Below, piece by piece: positions 8,569-17,521 of a stretch of 64,000 nt of DNA (positions are counted from its first letter, which is position 1; each line of letters starts with the position of its first letter). The translations under genes and the position numbers were made by a program. The notes beneath the pieces are model-generated. The model saw only the letters and a program-made list of their open reading frames with translations. It ran no database searches and was not told where the DNA came from. Source of the stretch: Bacteroidetes bacterium HGW-Bacteroidetes-5 (GTDB lineage: Bacteria; Bacteroidota; Bacteroidia; Bacteroidales; UBA932); assembly GCA_002842515.1 (NCBI GenBank), contig PHDC01000001.1:1364001-1428000 (forward strand), given 5' to 3'.

Positions 8569-9695
8569 AGTTTTTTACAAACACACCTTCTCACCATATA
8601 GGGCTCCATCGGGTAGTAGTCAAACAGTCGAATAACGGCCGTGTTGCTCTCCAGTTGTGGGTATGCAATCACCTTTTTAACTCCGTATTTTATGAAATTC
8701 TGGTGCAGATGGTGAAAGATTACTGCATTTAGACCTTTGTTCTGATACTCCGGAACCACCCCGATAATGTACATATCCAGCAGTTCGTACTTCATAAGAG
8801 CCCTTTTAATATGGATTATCCCCATTGGCAACAACCGCCCTTTTGCCTTGTTGAGCGCTTTGGATATGGTTGGAATGGTTACGGCAAATGCGACAACCCT
8901 ATCCTCTTTATCAAGAACAATTGACAAAAATTTTTGATCTACCATTGGGATAAACTGCTTGAGAACCCCCTCAATCTCTCTTTCGGTTACAGTGTTAAAG
9001 CAGTATAGTGGAGTATAAGATCTGTTGTAAGCCTTAAAAAGCTCCCTTCCGTAGTGGCGAAGTTTGCGGGAGGATACCTTTCCCAGAATTTTCACACCAT
9101 ATCTATCCTTAACAATCTGAGAGAATACGGCCAGCTTCTCGGGAACTTTATCCGGTATATTTAATGTTCTCTGGCTCCAGTCCACCTCTTTTGAGTATCC
9201 GAGACTCTCCAGATGTGTAACATAATATGGAAAGTTGTAGATAGTCTGCGATGTAGATAGATTTTCGAACCCCTCTACCAACATTCCCTGTTTATCCAAA
9301 TCGTTGAATCCCTGAGGGCCGCTCACAATCTCAAATGAGAGCTCTGCTGCCCACTCCTCAACTTTGGCCATCAGCGCTCCGGAGACATCTGCATCGTCAA
9401 TAAAATCTATCCATCCGAAACGCATCCTCTTCTCCCCCCAGGCAGAATTGGATTTGTGGTTGATAATGGCTGCCACTCTGCCCACTATCTCCTCTCCCTT
9501 AAAGGCAAGAAAAAGCTTTGAATCACAGTATTCATAAGAAGGGTTTCTATCTTTCCTTAAGATATTCAATTCGTCCCACCTTATTGGGCACACCCAGTTG
9601 GGCTCATCCCGGTAAAGCTTCTCGGGGAATTGTACAAAAGAGAGGTGCTCCTTTGCAGTGAGCACCTCTTTTATGGTTACGCCGTTGTTTTTCAT
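8565..9695 (-). CDS. GNAT-like acetyltransferase-fold protein
   Basis: A 376-residue cytoplasmic protein with no signal peptide. The C-terminal half, particularly MYIIGVVPEYQNKGLNAVIF and the following segment with SNTAVIRLFDYY, resembles the acetyl-CoA-binding motif A/B of GNAT enzymes (V-P-x-Y-Q-x-K-G). The N-terminal half also contains a GNAT-like beta core (KLFLAFKGEEIVGRVAAI), suggesting a tandem or extended fold. Close relatives are widespread in Bacteroidota as uncharacterised proteins. Substrate is unknown. It is convergent with aroC, overlapping it by 4 bp, so not part of that operon. Confidence 0.65.
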   Translation of the reverse strand: MKNNGVTIKEVLTAKEHLSFVQFPEKLYRDEPNWVCPIRWDELNILRKDRNPSYEYCDSKLFLAFKGEEIVGRVAAIINHKSNSAWGEKRMRFGWIDFIDDADVSGALMAKVEEWAAELSFEIVSGPQGFNDLDKQGMLVEGFENLSTSQTIYNFPYYVTHLESLGYSKEVDWSQRTLNIPDKVPEKLAVFSQIVKDRYGVKILGKVSSRKLRHYGRELFKAYNRSYTPLYCFNTVTEREIEGVLKQFIPMVDQKFLSIVLDKEDRVVAFAVTIPTISKALNKAKGRLLPMGIIHIKRALMKYELLDMYIIGVVPEYQNKGLNAVIFHHLHQNFIKYGVKKVIAYPQLESNTAVIRLFDYYPMEPYMVRRCVCKKL

Positions 9696-9735
9696 TTAGC
9701 GTTATTTGATTAATAATCTGCACTAATGAGCGCAG

Positions 9736-10932
9736 CTATTTTACAATAGAGCCGGCAACAACATTGGCTACCAGTGCCCTAAGCCTAACAACGCTGCCCT
9801 TGTCTTCCGGGTGAACTCTGTTGGTAAGCAGTATTACTGCAGTCTTAGAGACCGGGTCTATCACAATTGAGGTTCCGGTATATCCGGTGTGGCTGAATGT
9901 CTTTGTGGGGTGGAACAGGTTTCCGTTATTTGAGGCATAAGATGAGTAGTTGTCCCATCCCAGAGAGCGTCCCATAGCAGAAACCTCTGCAGGCACTCTT
10001 GTCATAGTCTCTACCGTGAGGTTTCCAAGCACTCTTTTGCCGTTATATTCGCCTCCGTTCATCATAGCGGCAGCAAGTATTGCCAAATCATCTGCATTTG
10101 AAAATACCCCCGCATTTCCCGAATTTCCGCCGTTAAGAAGCCGTGCAAGCGGGTCGTGAACCAACCCAAGAATTACAGTACCATCTTTTTGTTTCTCTGT
10201 CGGGGCAATCATATTGTATAACTCCGGTTTCGGGTTAAAAGTTGTATGGCTCATACCCAAAACATCAAATACGTTTTTTTGGGTATAATCCTGAAGTTTC
10301 ACTCCGGTAATGTTCTGAAGAACATTTTGAAGAGTTATAAAATTGAGACAGCTATACTGAAACTTTGTTGTCGGACGAAAGTCCCTTTTGCAGGTTGCTA
10401 TATACTCGATGAGCCCCTGAGGTGATGGAGATCCATATTTTGCCACCAGCTCGGCTGCGGGCGCATAAGGGGGCAGTCCGGAGGTGTGTGTAAGCAGATC
10501 AACAATCCTTATATCAATACTCTTTCCTGTTTCGGTATCCAGATACCCTTTGAATCCCTCAATGTACATTGCAACATTATCTGAAAGTCTCAGTTTGCCC
10601 TGCTCTACAAGTTGCATTATTGAGATTGCTGTTCCAACCGGTTTTGATACCGATGCCATATCAAAAATTGTGTTGACCTCCATCTTTTCAATCTTTGGAT
10701 AGAGAGCTTTATTGCCATAACTCTTGATATAGGCCATCTTGCCGTCACGCACAACAGCAAGAACTGCTCCCGGAATCTCACCCTTCTCGATAGAGCTGTT
10801 TATAATATTATCTACCCTAACAAGACGATTCGGGTCCATACCCGCCTTCTCCGGTGAAACTCTTTGCAGAGGTTGAGAGAAAAGTACTGCAGATGTTACA
10901 ATTGCAATTAACGAAATGAGAATCCTTTTCAT
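9736..10932 (-). CDS. Exported beta-lactamase-family serine hydrolase
   Basis: The ATG at 10932 is preferred to one at 11076 because it starts directly with a signal peptide (MKRILISLIAIVTSAVLFSQ), giving 398 residues; the upstream extension looks non-coding and covers a TACTTTTG -7 box at 10987-10994. The fold is the class C beta-lactamase/penicillin-binding-protein type: SVSK at residues 94-97 supplies the nucleophile Ser94 and Lys97, the Tyr motif is YSC at 193-195 instead of the usual YSN or YAN, and a C-terminal SHTG gives the third motif. Such proteins act on cell-wall peptides, D-amino-acid peptides or esters in the periplasm; true beta-lactamase activity is not implied. It is followed at its 5' side by a Spy-like gene on the same strand. 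Confidence 0.85.
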   Translation of the reverse strand: MKRILISLIAIVTSAVLFSQPLQRVSPEKAGMDPNRLVRVDNIINSSIEKGEIPGAVLAVVRDGKMAYIKSYGNKALYPKIEKMEVNTIFDMASVSKPVGTAISIMQLVEQGKLRLSDNVAMYIEGFKGYLDTETGKSIDIRIVDLLTHTSGLPPYAPAAELVAKYGSPSPQGLIEYIATCKRDFRPTTKFQYSCLNFITLQNVLQNITGVKLQDYTQKNVFDVLGMSHTTFNPKPELYNMIAPTEKQKDGTVILGLVHDPLARLLNGGNSGNAGVFSNADDLAILAAAMMNGGEYNGKRVLGNLTVETMTRVPAEVSAMGRSLGWDNYSSYASNNGNLFHPTKTFSHTGYTGTSIVIDPVSKTAVILLTNRVHPEDKGSVVRLRALVANVVAGSIVK

Positions 10933-10986
10933 TTTTCTATGTTTTAGTTTAAGGTTATCTTTTAAAAGTCTAAACTCCACGTTGAA

Positions 10987-10994
10987 CAAAAGTA
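10987..10994 (-). promoter_or_regulatory. -7 box of the serine hydrolase gene
   Basis: TACTTTTG on the minus strand matches TAnnTTTG and would start transcription about 50 nt before the ATG at 10932. No good -33 TTTG is visible at the expected spacing. Confidence 0.4.
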
Positions 10995-11131
10995 ATAAAA
11001 AAACAGTGCTAAATAGCGGAATTCCGATATCTATGCACTGTTTTCGCTCAACAAAACTAATTATGCCGGTAAGCAATAATTACTGCTAGCCACTACTACC
11101 GTACTAATTCTCTCCCGGCGATTGCCCGACA

Positions 11132-11500
11132 TTACCTTGCATTTCCGGCCGGTCTTCCCCCTCTCCTCTGTCTGTTAGGATCTGCCTCGAGTTTCTCTAA
11201 ATAAGTTTTATACTTTTCTGCACCTAAAGCAGCCTCTATTTTTGGATGAAATGTCTCCCGAATCTTCATAAACTTTTCTCTATCCTGGCCTGCAGATGCC
11301 ATCTCTTTTTGCATATCCTCATAAACCTTATGAAGTTTGGTGCTATCCTCTTTGGTAACGGTAACATACTTTGCAATATCTGCAATTCTCTCTTTTGCAA
11401 ATGTTGCAGGATCTACATTGCGTCTTTGAGCCGGCTGCATCTGAGCGCTTGCACCTATGGCGAACATCACCACTGTGATAGTTAGAATAAACTTTTTCAT
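11132..11500 (-). CDS. Small exported Spy/CpxP-like protein
   Basis: A 122-residue protein with a cleavable signal peptide (MKKFILTITVVMFAIGASAQ) and a mature part that is almost wholly helical, Lys/Glu-rich and ends in a Gly/Arg-rich tail (RRGGRPAGNAR). The layout, a small periplasmic helical protein with a repeating pattern of charged and hydrophobic positions, resembles the Spy/CpxP/DUF4890 group, which act as periplasmic chaperones or stress sensors. No motif proves this. It stands alone, about 200 bp before the serine hydrolase gene on the same strand and 300 bp after rpsC. Confidence 0.6.
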   Translation of the reverse strand: MKKFILTITVVMFAIGASAQMQPAQRRNVDPATFAKERIADIAKYVTVTKEDSTKLHKVYEDMQKEMASAGQDREKFMKIRETFHPKIEAALGAEKYKTYLEKLEADPNRQRRGGRPAGNAR

Positions 11501-11720
11501 ATTATTGATTTAATTGTTATAGACCTTTGACTAAAAAAACTGCAATTAGTTTAATCTTTACCCGCGCGAAGCTGTGAAAATTCAACTGGCAGTGTTATGT
11601 GAAACAAGCTGGTTTATAAGTGTTTAAAAATAGGAAATTGGCCAATTAAGAAAAACGCAAAAATTAATCTATTAGGCTACAAATACTTACACAAAACACT
11701 AACAGATGAAACTTTCAAAA

Positions 11721-11754
11721 AAAAAGATAACCAACTAAAGTTGGTTATCTTTTT
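11721..11754. terminator. Bidirectional terminator after rpsC
   Basis: A perfect 16-bp inverted repeat (AAAAAGATAACCAACT and its complement) around an AA centre, with A-tract on one side and T-tract on the other, so it can stop transcription in both directions. It lies 47 bp beyond the rpsC stop codon and closes the ribosomal operon where rplP would normally follow. The rest of 11501-11800 holds nothing else recognisable apart from the repeat at 11776-11802. Confidence 0.9.
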
Positions 11755-11775
11755 GTCTAATCTTCTGATATTTAG

Positions 11776-11802
11776 CAAAGACCCACGATGCTTGGCAAGG
11801 TT
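11776..11802. repeat. 27-bp dispersed direct repeat, copy 1 (at rpsC stop codon)
   Basis: This segment matches 30596-30622 at 25 of 27 positions (core CCCACGAT, one variable base, then CTTGGCAAGGTT), same orientation. Its right end runs into the rpsC stop codon. The final 12 bp are also found in the tRNA-Gly anticodon arm (17771-17782). Confidence 0.7.
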
Positions 11803-12628
11803 ATTCCTCCCTGCGTGGTCCTCTGTCGCGTCCTCCGGCATTACCTCCGGCGTTGCCGCCTCTTCCGCCTCTGGATGGTCCGCCGCCGCCTCTACGATCG
11901 TTGTTACGGTCGTTGTTTCTGCGAGGACGATCGTTGTTACGTCCGGATTGTGGGGCAGATGATGGTCCTGCAGTTACTCCCATATTTGGAGAGAGGTCTC
12001 TCTTTCCGAATATTTCGCCATTGCAGATCCATACTTTAACACCGATTACACCTACTTTGGTATGAGCCTCAGCGTGTGCGTAGTCGATATCTGCACGGAA
12101 TGTGTGAAGTGGTGTACGTCCCTCTTTGTAAAGCTCTCTTCTTGCCATCTCGGCTCCACCCAAACGACCGCTCACAAGAACCTTGATTCCCTCTGCGCCC
12201 ATTCTCATTGTAGATGCCATTGCCATTTTAATGGCGCGACGATAAGATACACGACCTTCTACCTGACGAGCAATATTGTTGGCTACAATATTTGCGTCAA
12301 TCTCCGGTCTCTTTACTTCAAAGATATTTATCTGAACCTCTTTGTTAGAGATTTTTTTCAACTCCTCTTTCAGTTTGTCTACCTCCTGACCACCTTTTCC
12401 GATAATGATACCGGGACGGGCTGTGTGGATAGTTACTGTGATAAGTTTAAGAGTTCTCTCTATCACGATTTTAGAAAGGCTTGCCTTTGCAAGACGAGCA
12501 TTAAGATATTCGCGAATCTTTGAATCTTCCAATAGTTTCGCAGCATAGTCTTTTCCACCGTACCAGTTAGAGTCCCAGCCACGGATAATACCAAGTCGGT
12601 TTGATATAGGATTTGTCTTTTGTCCCAT
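11801..12628 (-). CDS. rpsC: 30S ribosomal protein S3
   Basis: A 275-residue S3. The KH type 2 RNA-binding region ([16 protein letters not shown] at about residues 66-82) and the C-terminal S3 domain ([13 protein letters not shown], then RADIDYA) are intact. S3 forms part of the mRNA entry tunnel and unwinding site of the 30S subunit. After about residue 227 it carries a low-complexity tail of Asn, Asp, Arg and Gly (RNNDR repeats, GGNAGG), longer than the usual 210-240-residue forms. It is the last gene of the operon here: 1 bp separates it from rplV upstream, and a strong terminator follows instead of rplP. Its stop codon lies inside a short dispersed repeat. Confidence 0.97.
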   Translation of the reverse strand: MGQKTNPISNRLGIIRGWDSNWYGGKDYAAKLLEDSKIREYLNARLAKASLSKIVIERTLKLITVTIHTARPGIIIGKGGQEVDKLKEELKKISNKEVQINIFEVKRPEIDANIVANNIARQVEGRVSYRRAIKMAMASTMRMGAEGIKVLVSGRLGGAEMARRELYKEGRTPLHTFRADIDYAHAEAHTKVGVIGVKVWICNGEIFGKRDLSPNMGVTAGPSSAPQSGRNNDRPRRNNDRNNDRRGGGGPSRGGRGGNAGGNAGGRDRGPRREE

Positions 12629-12629
12629 T

Positions 12630-13052
12630 TTATTGCTCCTCTTTTTCGGTTTTTACTTTCTTACCCAACACTATAGTTACGTGGTTAGAACGCTTACGAA
12701 TTCTAGCTGCGCGACCTTGTGGTGCTGTTCTGATACGCTTTAGAGAACGACCTTGTCCAACCATAATAGTTTGAACACATACATTGCCGTTTTCCAACTC
12801 TTTACGATCTGATTCGTTTTTGGCTTCCCAGTTGGCTATTGCCGAACGGAGCAGTTTTTCCAAACGAATAGATGCCTCCTTTTTGGTATACTTAAGTATA
12901 TCCAAAGCGCGGTTTACCTCAACTCCTCTGATGATATCTACAACGAGTCTCATCTTTCTAGGAGAGGTAGGAAGATCATTCAGCGATGCAATTGCTGTCT
13001 GCTTCTTTATTTCTTTACGCCTTTCGGCTGATTCTCTTTTTCGAGCTCCCAT
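12630..13052 (-). CDS. rplV: 50S ribosomal protein L22
   Basis: A 140-residue L22, which lines the peptide exit tunnel. Recognised from [15 protein letters not shown] (about residues 29-43) and the C-terminal loop region ending in [14 protein letters not shown]. An N-terminal lysine-rich extension of about 20 residues precedes the core, as is common in Bacteroidota. It lies in the usual order between rpsS and rpsC, 1 bp from rpsC and 32 bp from rpsS. Confidence 0.97.
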   Translation of the reverse strand: MGARKRESAERRKEIKKQTAIASLNDLPTSPRKMRLVVDIIRGVEVNRALDILKYTKKEASIRLEKLLRSAIANWEAKNESDRKELENGNVCVQTIMVGQGRSLKRIRTAPQGRAARIRKRSNHVTIVLGKKVKTEKEEQ

Positions 13053-13084
13053 TATTGTGAATTTCTTTTACTCATTAACATAAA

Positions 13085-13348
13085 TTAACGATTACCCGAG
13101 TGACCTTTAAAGGTGCGGGTAGGTGCAAACTCTCCAAGTTTGTGTCCTACCATATTCTCGGTTACATACACCGGAATAAACTTGTTGCCATTGTGAACAG
13201 CAATAGTGTGGCCTACAAAGTCCGGCGATATCATACTGGCTCTTGACCAGGTCTTGATGACCTCCTTTTTACCAGCCTCATTCATAGCAAGTACTCTATT
13301 CTCGAGACTTGCCTGTATGTATGGTCCTTTTTTCAGTGAACGACTCAT
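13085..13348 (-). CDS. rpsS: 30S ribosomal protein S19
   Basis: An 87-residue S19, full length for the family. It begins [11 protein letters not shown] and ends with the [14 protein letters not shown] motif; the basic C-terminal part binds 16S rRNA in the head of the 30S subunit beside S13. Twenty-three bp after rplB and 32 bp before rplV in the operon. Confidence 0.97.
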   Translation of the reverse strand: MSRSLKKGPYIQASLENRVLAMNEAGKKEVIKTWSRASMISPDFVGHTIAVHNGNKFIPVYVTENMVGHKLGEFAPTRTFKGHSGNR

Positions 13349-13371
13349 AATTCTCTTTTCAGTTTAATCCG

Positions 13372-14196
13372 TTATTTTTTCCTTCTTTCAATTATGAACT
13401 TCTTGGTTGTCTTTTTAGGATTACGTGTTTTGTAACCTTTAGCAAGCAAGCCTTTTCTAGAACGAGGGTGACCTCCGGAAGCACGTCCTTCTCCACCACC
13501 CATCGGGTGATCTACAGGGTTCATCGCTACACCGCGAACACGAGGCCTGCGGCCAAACCAGCGATTTCTTCCTGCTTTTCCGAACGATTCAAGATTGTGA
13601 TCTGAATTGGATACAGTTCCAACAGTTGCACGGCAGGTAACAAGTACCATCCTAATCTCACTTGAAGGGAGTTTAAGAATAGCGTGTTTTCCTTCTCTTG
13701 CAGTTAATTGAGCATAAGTTCCGGCACTGCGGGCCATTGCGGCTCCCTGTCCCGGGCGTAACTCAATGTTGTGAACTAATGTACCCAACGGGATCTCTGA
13801 AAGAGGTAGAGTGTTCCCAATTTCTGGGGCTACTCCGGGTCCGGATGCTATTACCTGACCCACTTTAATTCCGTTAGGAGCTATTATATAGCGTTTCTCT
13901 CCATCTGCATATAAAACCAGGGCAATTCGTGCACTCCTGTTAGGGTCGTACTCGATGGTCTTTACTGTAGCTGTATAATTGTCCTTATCTCTAAGGAAGT
14001 CAATCATACGGTACATTCTTTTGTGACCGCCTCCGATATAACGCATTGTCATCTTTCCCCTGTCATTTCTACCACCGGATTTGCTGATAGGCGCCAATAG
14101 CGACTTCTCCGGTTTATCACAGGTAATTTCAGTAAATGCGCTTATTGCTTTATGTCTTGTACCGGGTGTTACCGGCTTGAATTTACGTATTGCCAT
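13372..14196 (-). CDS. rplB: 50S ribosomal protein L2
   Basis: A 274-residue L2 beginning [16 protein letters not shown]. The start at 14196 is chosen because the longer in-frame start at 14235 would lie inside rplW and adds residues foreign to L2. The conserved GRNNRGKMT-type block ([19 protein letters not shown]) and the C-terminal [13 protein letters not shown] loop near the peptidyl-transferase centre are intact. L2 supports subunit association and the catalytic centre. Four bp separate it from rplW. Confidence 0.97.
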   Translation of the reverse strand: MAIRKFKPVTPGTRHKAISAFTEITCDKPEKSLLAPISKSGGRNDRGKMTMRYIGGGHKRMYRMIDFLRDKDNYTATVKTIEYDPNRSARIALVLYADGEKRYIIAPNGIKVGQVIASGPGVAPEIGNTLPLSEIPLGTLVHNIELRPGQGAAMARSAGTYAQLTAREGKHAILKLPSSEIRMVLVTCRATVGTVSNSDHNLESFGKAGRNRWFGRRPRVRGVAMNPVDHPMGGGEGRASGGHPRSRKGLLAKGYKTRNPKKTTKKFIIERRKK

Positions 14197-14200
14197 GGAC

Positions 14201-14491
14201 TTAAATATTACTGTAGAAATCAATCTTATCTTCACTGGCCAATGTTACAATCGCTTTCTTGAAGTGATTGGTACGACCTGACAATAATCCCGCTTTAGTG
14301 AAGCGGCTTTTACGTTTTCCGTGGTAGTTAATTGTATTTACATCCAACACTTTAACTCCGTAAATCTCCTCAACCGCAGCCTTGATCTCAATCTTATTGG
14401 CATTGCGGTCAACTACAAAACCGTAACGATTCAACTTCTCGCCCTGAATCGTCATCTTTTCTGTTACTATAGGCTTAATTAAAATTTCCAT
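14201..14491 (-). CDS. rplW: 50S ribosomal protein L23
   Basis: A 96-residue L23, located at the tunnel exit where trigger factor and SRP dock. It begins with the typical [10 protein letters not shown] and contains [19 protein letters not shown] and a short basic loop GKRKSR. Standard position between rplD (11 bp) and rplB (4 bp). Confidence 0.96.
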   Translation of the reverse strand: MEILIKPIVTEKMTIQGEKLNRYGFVVDRNANKIEIKAAVEEIYGVKVLDVNTINYHGKRKSRFTKAGLLSGRTNHFKKAIVTLASEDKIDFYSNI

Positions 14492-14502
14492 TGTTCCACG
14501 GT

Positions 14503-15135
14503 TTAATTATTTCCATACTGCCCCTGCAGGATATCCTGAACACCATCCATAAAGATAAGTGAGGTAGCGTTAACCACATCATAGGTGTTAAGTTCGTTAA
14601 CGTTAATTACCTTAACGTTTTGCAGGTTACGTGAAGAGACATAAATATTACTTATATTCTCCGGAAGCACGAATAGAACTCTTCTATCGTTAATCTTAAG
14701 ACCTTTAAGAATCTTCATAAAGTCCTTAGTTCTTGGAGCCTCCATTGAGAAGTTTTCAATAATTGTCAACGACTCCTCTTTCACCTTATAAGAGAGTGCA
14801 GAGAAACGTGCCAGTTGTTTTAACTTCTTGTTAAGCTTAAATCTATAATCTCTTGGTCTCGGTCCGAAAACGCGTCCACCACCTACATAGATGTTTGCTT
14901 TAATACTACCGTGACGAGCACCGCCTGAGCCTTTCTGACGAACGACCTTTTTAGTACTGTATGCCACTTCCCACTTCTCCTTTGTCTTGTGAGTTCCCTG
15001 ACGCTGGTTGGCCAGATACTGCTTCACATCAAGGTAAATAGCGTGATCGTTTGGCTCTATACCAAAGATACCGGGATCCAAAGTCACCAATTTTCCTGAC
15101 TCTGTTCCATCAATTTTGTAAACTGATAATTCCAT
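14503..15135 (-). CDS. rplD: 50S ribosomal protein L4
   Basis: A 210-residue L4. The tunnel loop is recognisable from RQKGSGGARHGSIKANIYVGGG (given here in part) at about residues 68-88, and PRDYRFKLNKK follows. L4 binds 23S rRNA early in assembly and, in some bacteria, represses its own operon; nothing here proves such control. It follows rplC by 6 bp. Confidence 0.96.
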   Translation of the reverse strand: MELSVYKIDGTESGKLVTLDPGIFGIEPNDHAIYLDVKQYLANQRQGTHKTKEKWEVAYSTKKVVRQKGSGGARHGSIKANIYVGGGRVFGPRPRDYRFKLNKKLKQLARFSALSYKVKEESLTIIENFSMEAPRTKDFMKILKGLKINDRRVLFVLPENISNIYVSSRNLQNVKVINVNELNTYDVVNATSLIFMDGVQDILQGQYGNN

Positions 15136-15141
15136 ATACGC

Positions 15142-15771
15142 TTATTCCTCCACGATTACATATGAACCCTTAGCACCGGGAACAGATCCCTTAACTATCA
15201 GAAGATTATTCTCTGGAATAATCTTTAGAACTCTTAGGTTCTGTATTTTCACCTGATCGCCACCCATACGGCCGGCCAATCTTTTTCCTTTAAATACTCT
15301 TGAAGGCCAAGATGATGCGCCCATTGAACCGGGAGCACGAAGTCTGTTGTGCTGACCGTGGGTCTGACCGCCAACTCCGCTGAATCCGTGGCGTTTCACA
15401 ACCCCCTGGAATCCTTTTCCTTTAGATATTCCTACAACATCTACCCATTCCAATGTATCGTGTCCGAATACATCTGCAACGGTAACAGTGTCACCTAGCT
15501 GAAACTCCTTTAAAAAGTCGTTCTTAAACTCAACGACTTTGCGCTTAGGTGTGGTGTTTGCCTTTTTAAAGTGACCCGACAGGCCACCGCTGGTGTGTTT
15601 TTCCTTTTTTTCGTCATAGGCAAGCTGTACAGCGGCATAACCATCTTTCTCTTCTGTACGTACTTGCGTAACAACACACGGACCAGCCTCAATAACGGTG
15701 CATGGAATATTTTTTCCATCGGCACCAAAAACAGAAGTCATTCCGACTTTCTTTCCAATTAATCCAGGCAT
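15142..15771 (-). CDS. rplC: 50S ribosomal protein L3
   Basis: A 209-residue L3, first gene of this operon; it begins [15 protein letters not shown] and carries the [15 protein letters not shown] and [13 protein letters not shown] motifs around the central loop that reaches the A-site entry. In most Bacteroidota rpsJ lies immediately upstream; here rpsJ is 30 kb away on the other strand and rplC has its own promoter with a 5' hairpin leader. Confidence 0.97.
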   Translation of the reverse strand: MPGLIGKKVGMTSVFGADGKNIPCTVIEAGPCVVTQVRTEEKDGYAAVQLAYDEKKEKHTSGGLSGHFKKANTTPKRKVVEFKNDFLKEFQLGDTVTVADVFGHDTLEWVDVVGISKGKGFQGVVKRHGFSGVGGQTHGQHNRLRAPGSMGASSWPSRVFKGKRLAGRMGGDQVKIQNLRVLKIIPENNLLIVKGSVPGAKGSYVIVEE

Positions 15772-15810
15772 TGGTTTTTAATTTGGTGTTTTTTAAATAA
15801 TTAATACTAA

Positions 15811-15828
15811 CCGCACAAAAAATGCGGG
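15811..15828 (-). promoter_or_regulatory. 5' leader hairpin of the rplC operon
   Basis: On the minus strand the first nucleotides of the predicted transcript form CCGCA-loop-TGCGG with a T-rich seven-base loop. It sits directly at the expected transcript 5' end, about 40 nt before the rplC start. It may stabilise the mRNA or take part in ribosomal-protein feedback; this is inference. Confidence 0.4.
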
Positions 15829-15831
15829 CTG

Positions 15832-15862
15832 CAAAGATACAATAAAAAGTTATAATTGCAAT
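15832..15862 (-). promoter_or_regulatory. Promoter of the rplC operon
   Basis: On the minus strand ATTG at 15859-15862, a 19-bp spacer and TATCTTTG at 15832-15839 fit TTTG-N19-TAnnTTTG with one mismatch in the -33 element. This explains how the rplC-rpsC block is transcribed away from rpsJ. Confidence 0.7.
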
Positions 15863-15943
15863 AGCCCAGGCGAATATATTAACAAGATATGAACACTCTT
15901 CCCGGATTTTTTTGTGAGCTATGTGTCTAAGTGAGCCGGGATT

Positions 15944-16516
15944 TTAGGTGAGCAGTGAATTCAGGTTGGAGGTGATAAGCTTAACGGCTATTGCGAGCAG
16001 AATAATTCCAAAGAATTTTCTCAATACGTAAATACCCCCCTTCCCAATCTTTCTCGAAATATAATCTATATTGTTCAAAACAAAGAAGACAACCACAATA
16101 TTTAAAAAGAGAGCAGAAATAATATTGATGAGCTCATACTCTGCCCTTAACGAAAGCAGCGTAGTAAACGATGCGGCACCGGCAATCAGCGGAAACACAA
16201 TAGGAACAATGGTTGCAGATTCTGTTGGGCCATCGTCTTTAAATATCTGAATTCCAAATATCATCTCAATGGCCAGCACCAGCAGCACCAAAGCACCCGC
16301 AACGGCAAAAGATGAGATATCCACTCCAAATAGCCCAAGCATCGCCTGCCCCACAAAAAGGAACGCCAGCAATATTCCAAACGATATAAGTGATGCATTT
16401 ACAGCGCTATAGCTCTTTTTCTTCTCCTTTAGCCCTATAATAATAGGCACCGAACCCAGTATGTCAATTACTGCGAACATAACAATAAAGGCGCTGAAGA
16501 TCTCTTTTAGGGACAT
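15944..16516 (-). CDS. MarC family integral membrane protein
   Basis: A 190-residue protein with about six hydrophobic helices and no signal peptide. The sequence FAVIDILGSVPIIIGL at the first helix and the later VPIVFPLIAGAASFTT segment match the MarC/UPF0056 family, whose two halves are related repeats. Despite the name, MarC proteins are not proven antibiotic-resistance factors and the transported substrate is unknown. It lies alone on the minus strand, next to the divergent RAYT gene. Confidence 0.8.
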   Translation of the reverse strand: MSLKEIFSAFIVMFAVIDILGSVPIIIGLKEKKKSYSAVNASLISFGILLAFLFVGQAMLGLFGVDISSFAVAGALVLLVLAIEMIFGIQIFKDDGPTESATIVPIVFPLIAGAASFTTLLSLRAEYELINIISALFLNIVVVFFVLNNIDYISRKIGKGGIYVLRKFFGIILLAIAVKLITSNLNSLLT

Positions 16517-16524
16517 AACTCTGG

Positions 16525-16636
16525 CAGTGTTTGATGCAACAATTTGATATTCTTTGTTTTACAAAACCCAGTTTTCCAAGTTTGGAAAACTGCCCTTTCT
16601 AATCCACTGTTATTCAGCAATATTCATCAAACACTG
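16525..16636. repeat. Nested inverted repeats upstream of the RAYT gene
   Basis: Outer arms CAGTGTTTGATG (16525-16536) and its exact complement (16625-16636) flank an inner perfect 11-bp inverted repeat, CAGTTTTCCAA/TTGGAAAACTG with a 2-bp centre (16569-16592). The block lies between marC and the RAYT start codon. REP-like recognition structure, transposon-end remnant or operator are all possible. Confidence 0.6.
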
Positions 16637-16700
16637 GCAAAGGTTGTTTGCAAAGTTAACTCTTTTGGTTAAATTCGTAAAACTTTTTAATTTGAGAGAG

Positions 16701-17513
16701 ATGGAAGGGAAGATCAATAATGGGAGTAATTCTCAGTTAATCAAGCGTATCCAGACGGGCAACAATCACGTCTATTTAAGGGGAAATGGAAAGAATACAG
16801 TATTTTATAAGGATTCTGAAAGAATTGAATTCTTAAAAAGGTGTAACTCTGCCGCTAAGAGGCATAATTGCAAAATTCTTGCATTTGTACTAATGGATAA
16901 TCACCTTCATCTGCAGGTGGAATCTAAGAAGCTGGTATCTTTTGTTAAATCAATTTTGATAGGATACGTTCAGTGGTACAACAAACAAAACGGACTTTCA
17001 GATAAACTTTTCAAAACACCCTTTAGCAGTGCCTGCAAATATACAGATGAAAGTGTCGTTGAAAGCATTATGTATATTTTATGCAATCCCGTCAAAGCTG
17101 GTATATGCTCACATCCGGGCGAATACTTATGGAGTTCATACGATGCGTACTTTAATAGTAGAAGCCCCATTTTAAAGTACATTGATATTGACACCGAGTT
17201 AATCAGAACCATATTTAAAACTAAGAAGGAGTTTGAAAGCGCTGTTCTCAATTACTCTTCGGACATAGATAGGATAAGAAAAAGGGGTAAGGGATATTGG
17301 CCAAGAGAGTTACACAACGACATTATTAACCATCTGTCAAAAATTTTAAAAGGCAGGAATATTTTTCAACTCAATAGAGATGAGATCTCAAATCTAATTC
17401 TTCGACTTCGGAAAGAGACTGGTGCATCGTTCAGACAAATAGCATCAATTACACACGAGAGCTACGAAGAGGTTCGCAGAATAATTGTCGGCAAAAAAGG
17501 AGTTGGGATTTAA
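16701..17513 (+). CDS. REP-associated tyrosine transposase (RAYT, Y1/HUH family)
   Basis: A 270-residue protein if started at the ATG at 16701; a longer in-frame start at 16554 would cross the inverted repeats and adds 49 residues unlike the family. The HUH motif is HLH at residues 67-69 (in DNHLHLQVE), followed by the helix with the candidate nucleophile Tyr88 or Tyr92 (GYVQWYNKQNG) and NPVKAGI about 50 residues later, the usual RAYT order. A C-terminal helix-turn-helix-like stretch (FRQIASITHESYEEVRRII) would bind DNA. RAYTs are domesticated IS200/IS605-like single-strand nucleases that act on REP hairpins. The gene is single and intact, flanked by inverted repeats upstream and a terminator-like hairpin downstream, with no second transposon gene. 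Confidence 0.85.
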   Translation: MEGKINNGSNSQLIKRIQTGNNHVYLRGNGKNTVFYKDSERIEFLKRCNSAAKRHNCKILAFVLMDNHLHLQVESKKLVSFVKSILIGYVQWYNKQNGLSDKLFKTPFSSACKYTDESVVESIMYILCNPVKAGICSHPGEYLWSSYDAYFNSRSPILKYIDIDTELIRTIFKTKKEFESAVLNYSSDIDRIRKRGKGYWPRELHNDIINHLSKILKGRNIFQLNRDEISNLILRLRKETGASFRQIASITHESYEEVRRIIVGKKGVGI

Positions 17514-17521
17514 TAGATGGT

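Noticed and set aside
9736-10932. Calling the serine hydrolase an antibiotic-resistance beta-lactamase
   Set aside because: Only the general fold and SxxK motif are seen, and the Tyr motif departs from class C enzymes, so resistance cannot be claimed.
11741-12523. Long open frames on the plus strand opposite rpsC
   Set aside because: They are antisense to an intact ribosomal protein gene; the Arg/Gly/Asn tail DNA naturally gives open complementary frames. No promoter or family match.
16554-16700. Upstream start of the RAYT gene
   Set aside because: Would place the inverted repeats inside the coding region and adds 49 residues without family similarity.
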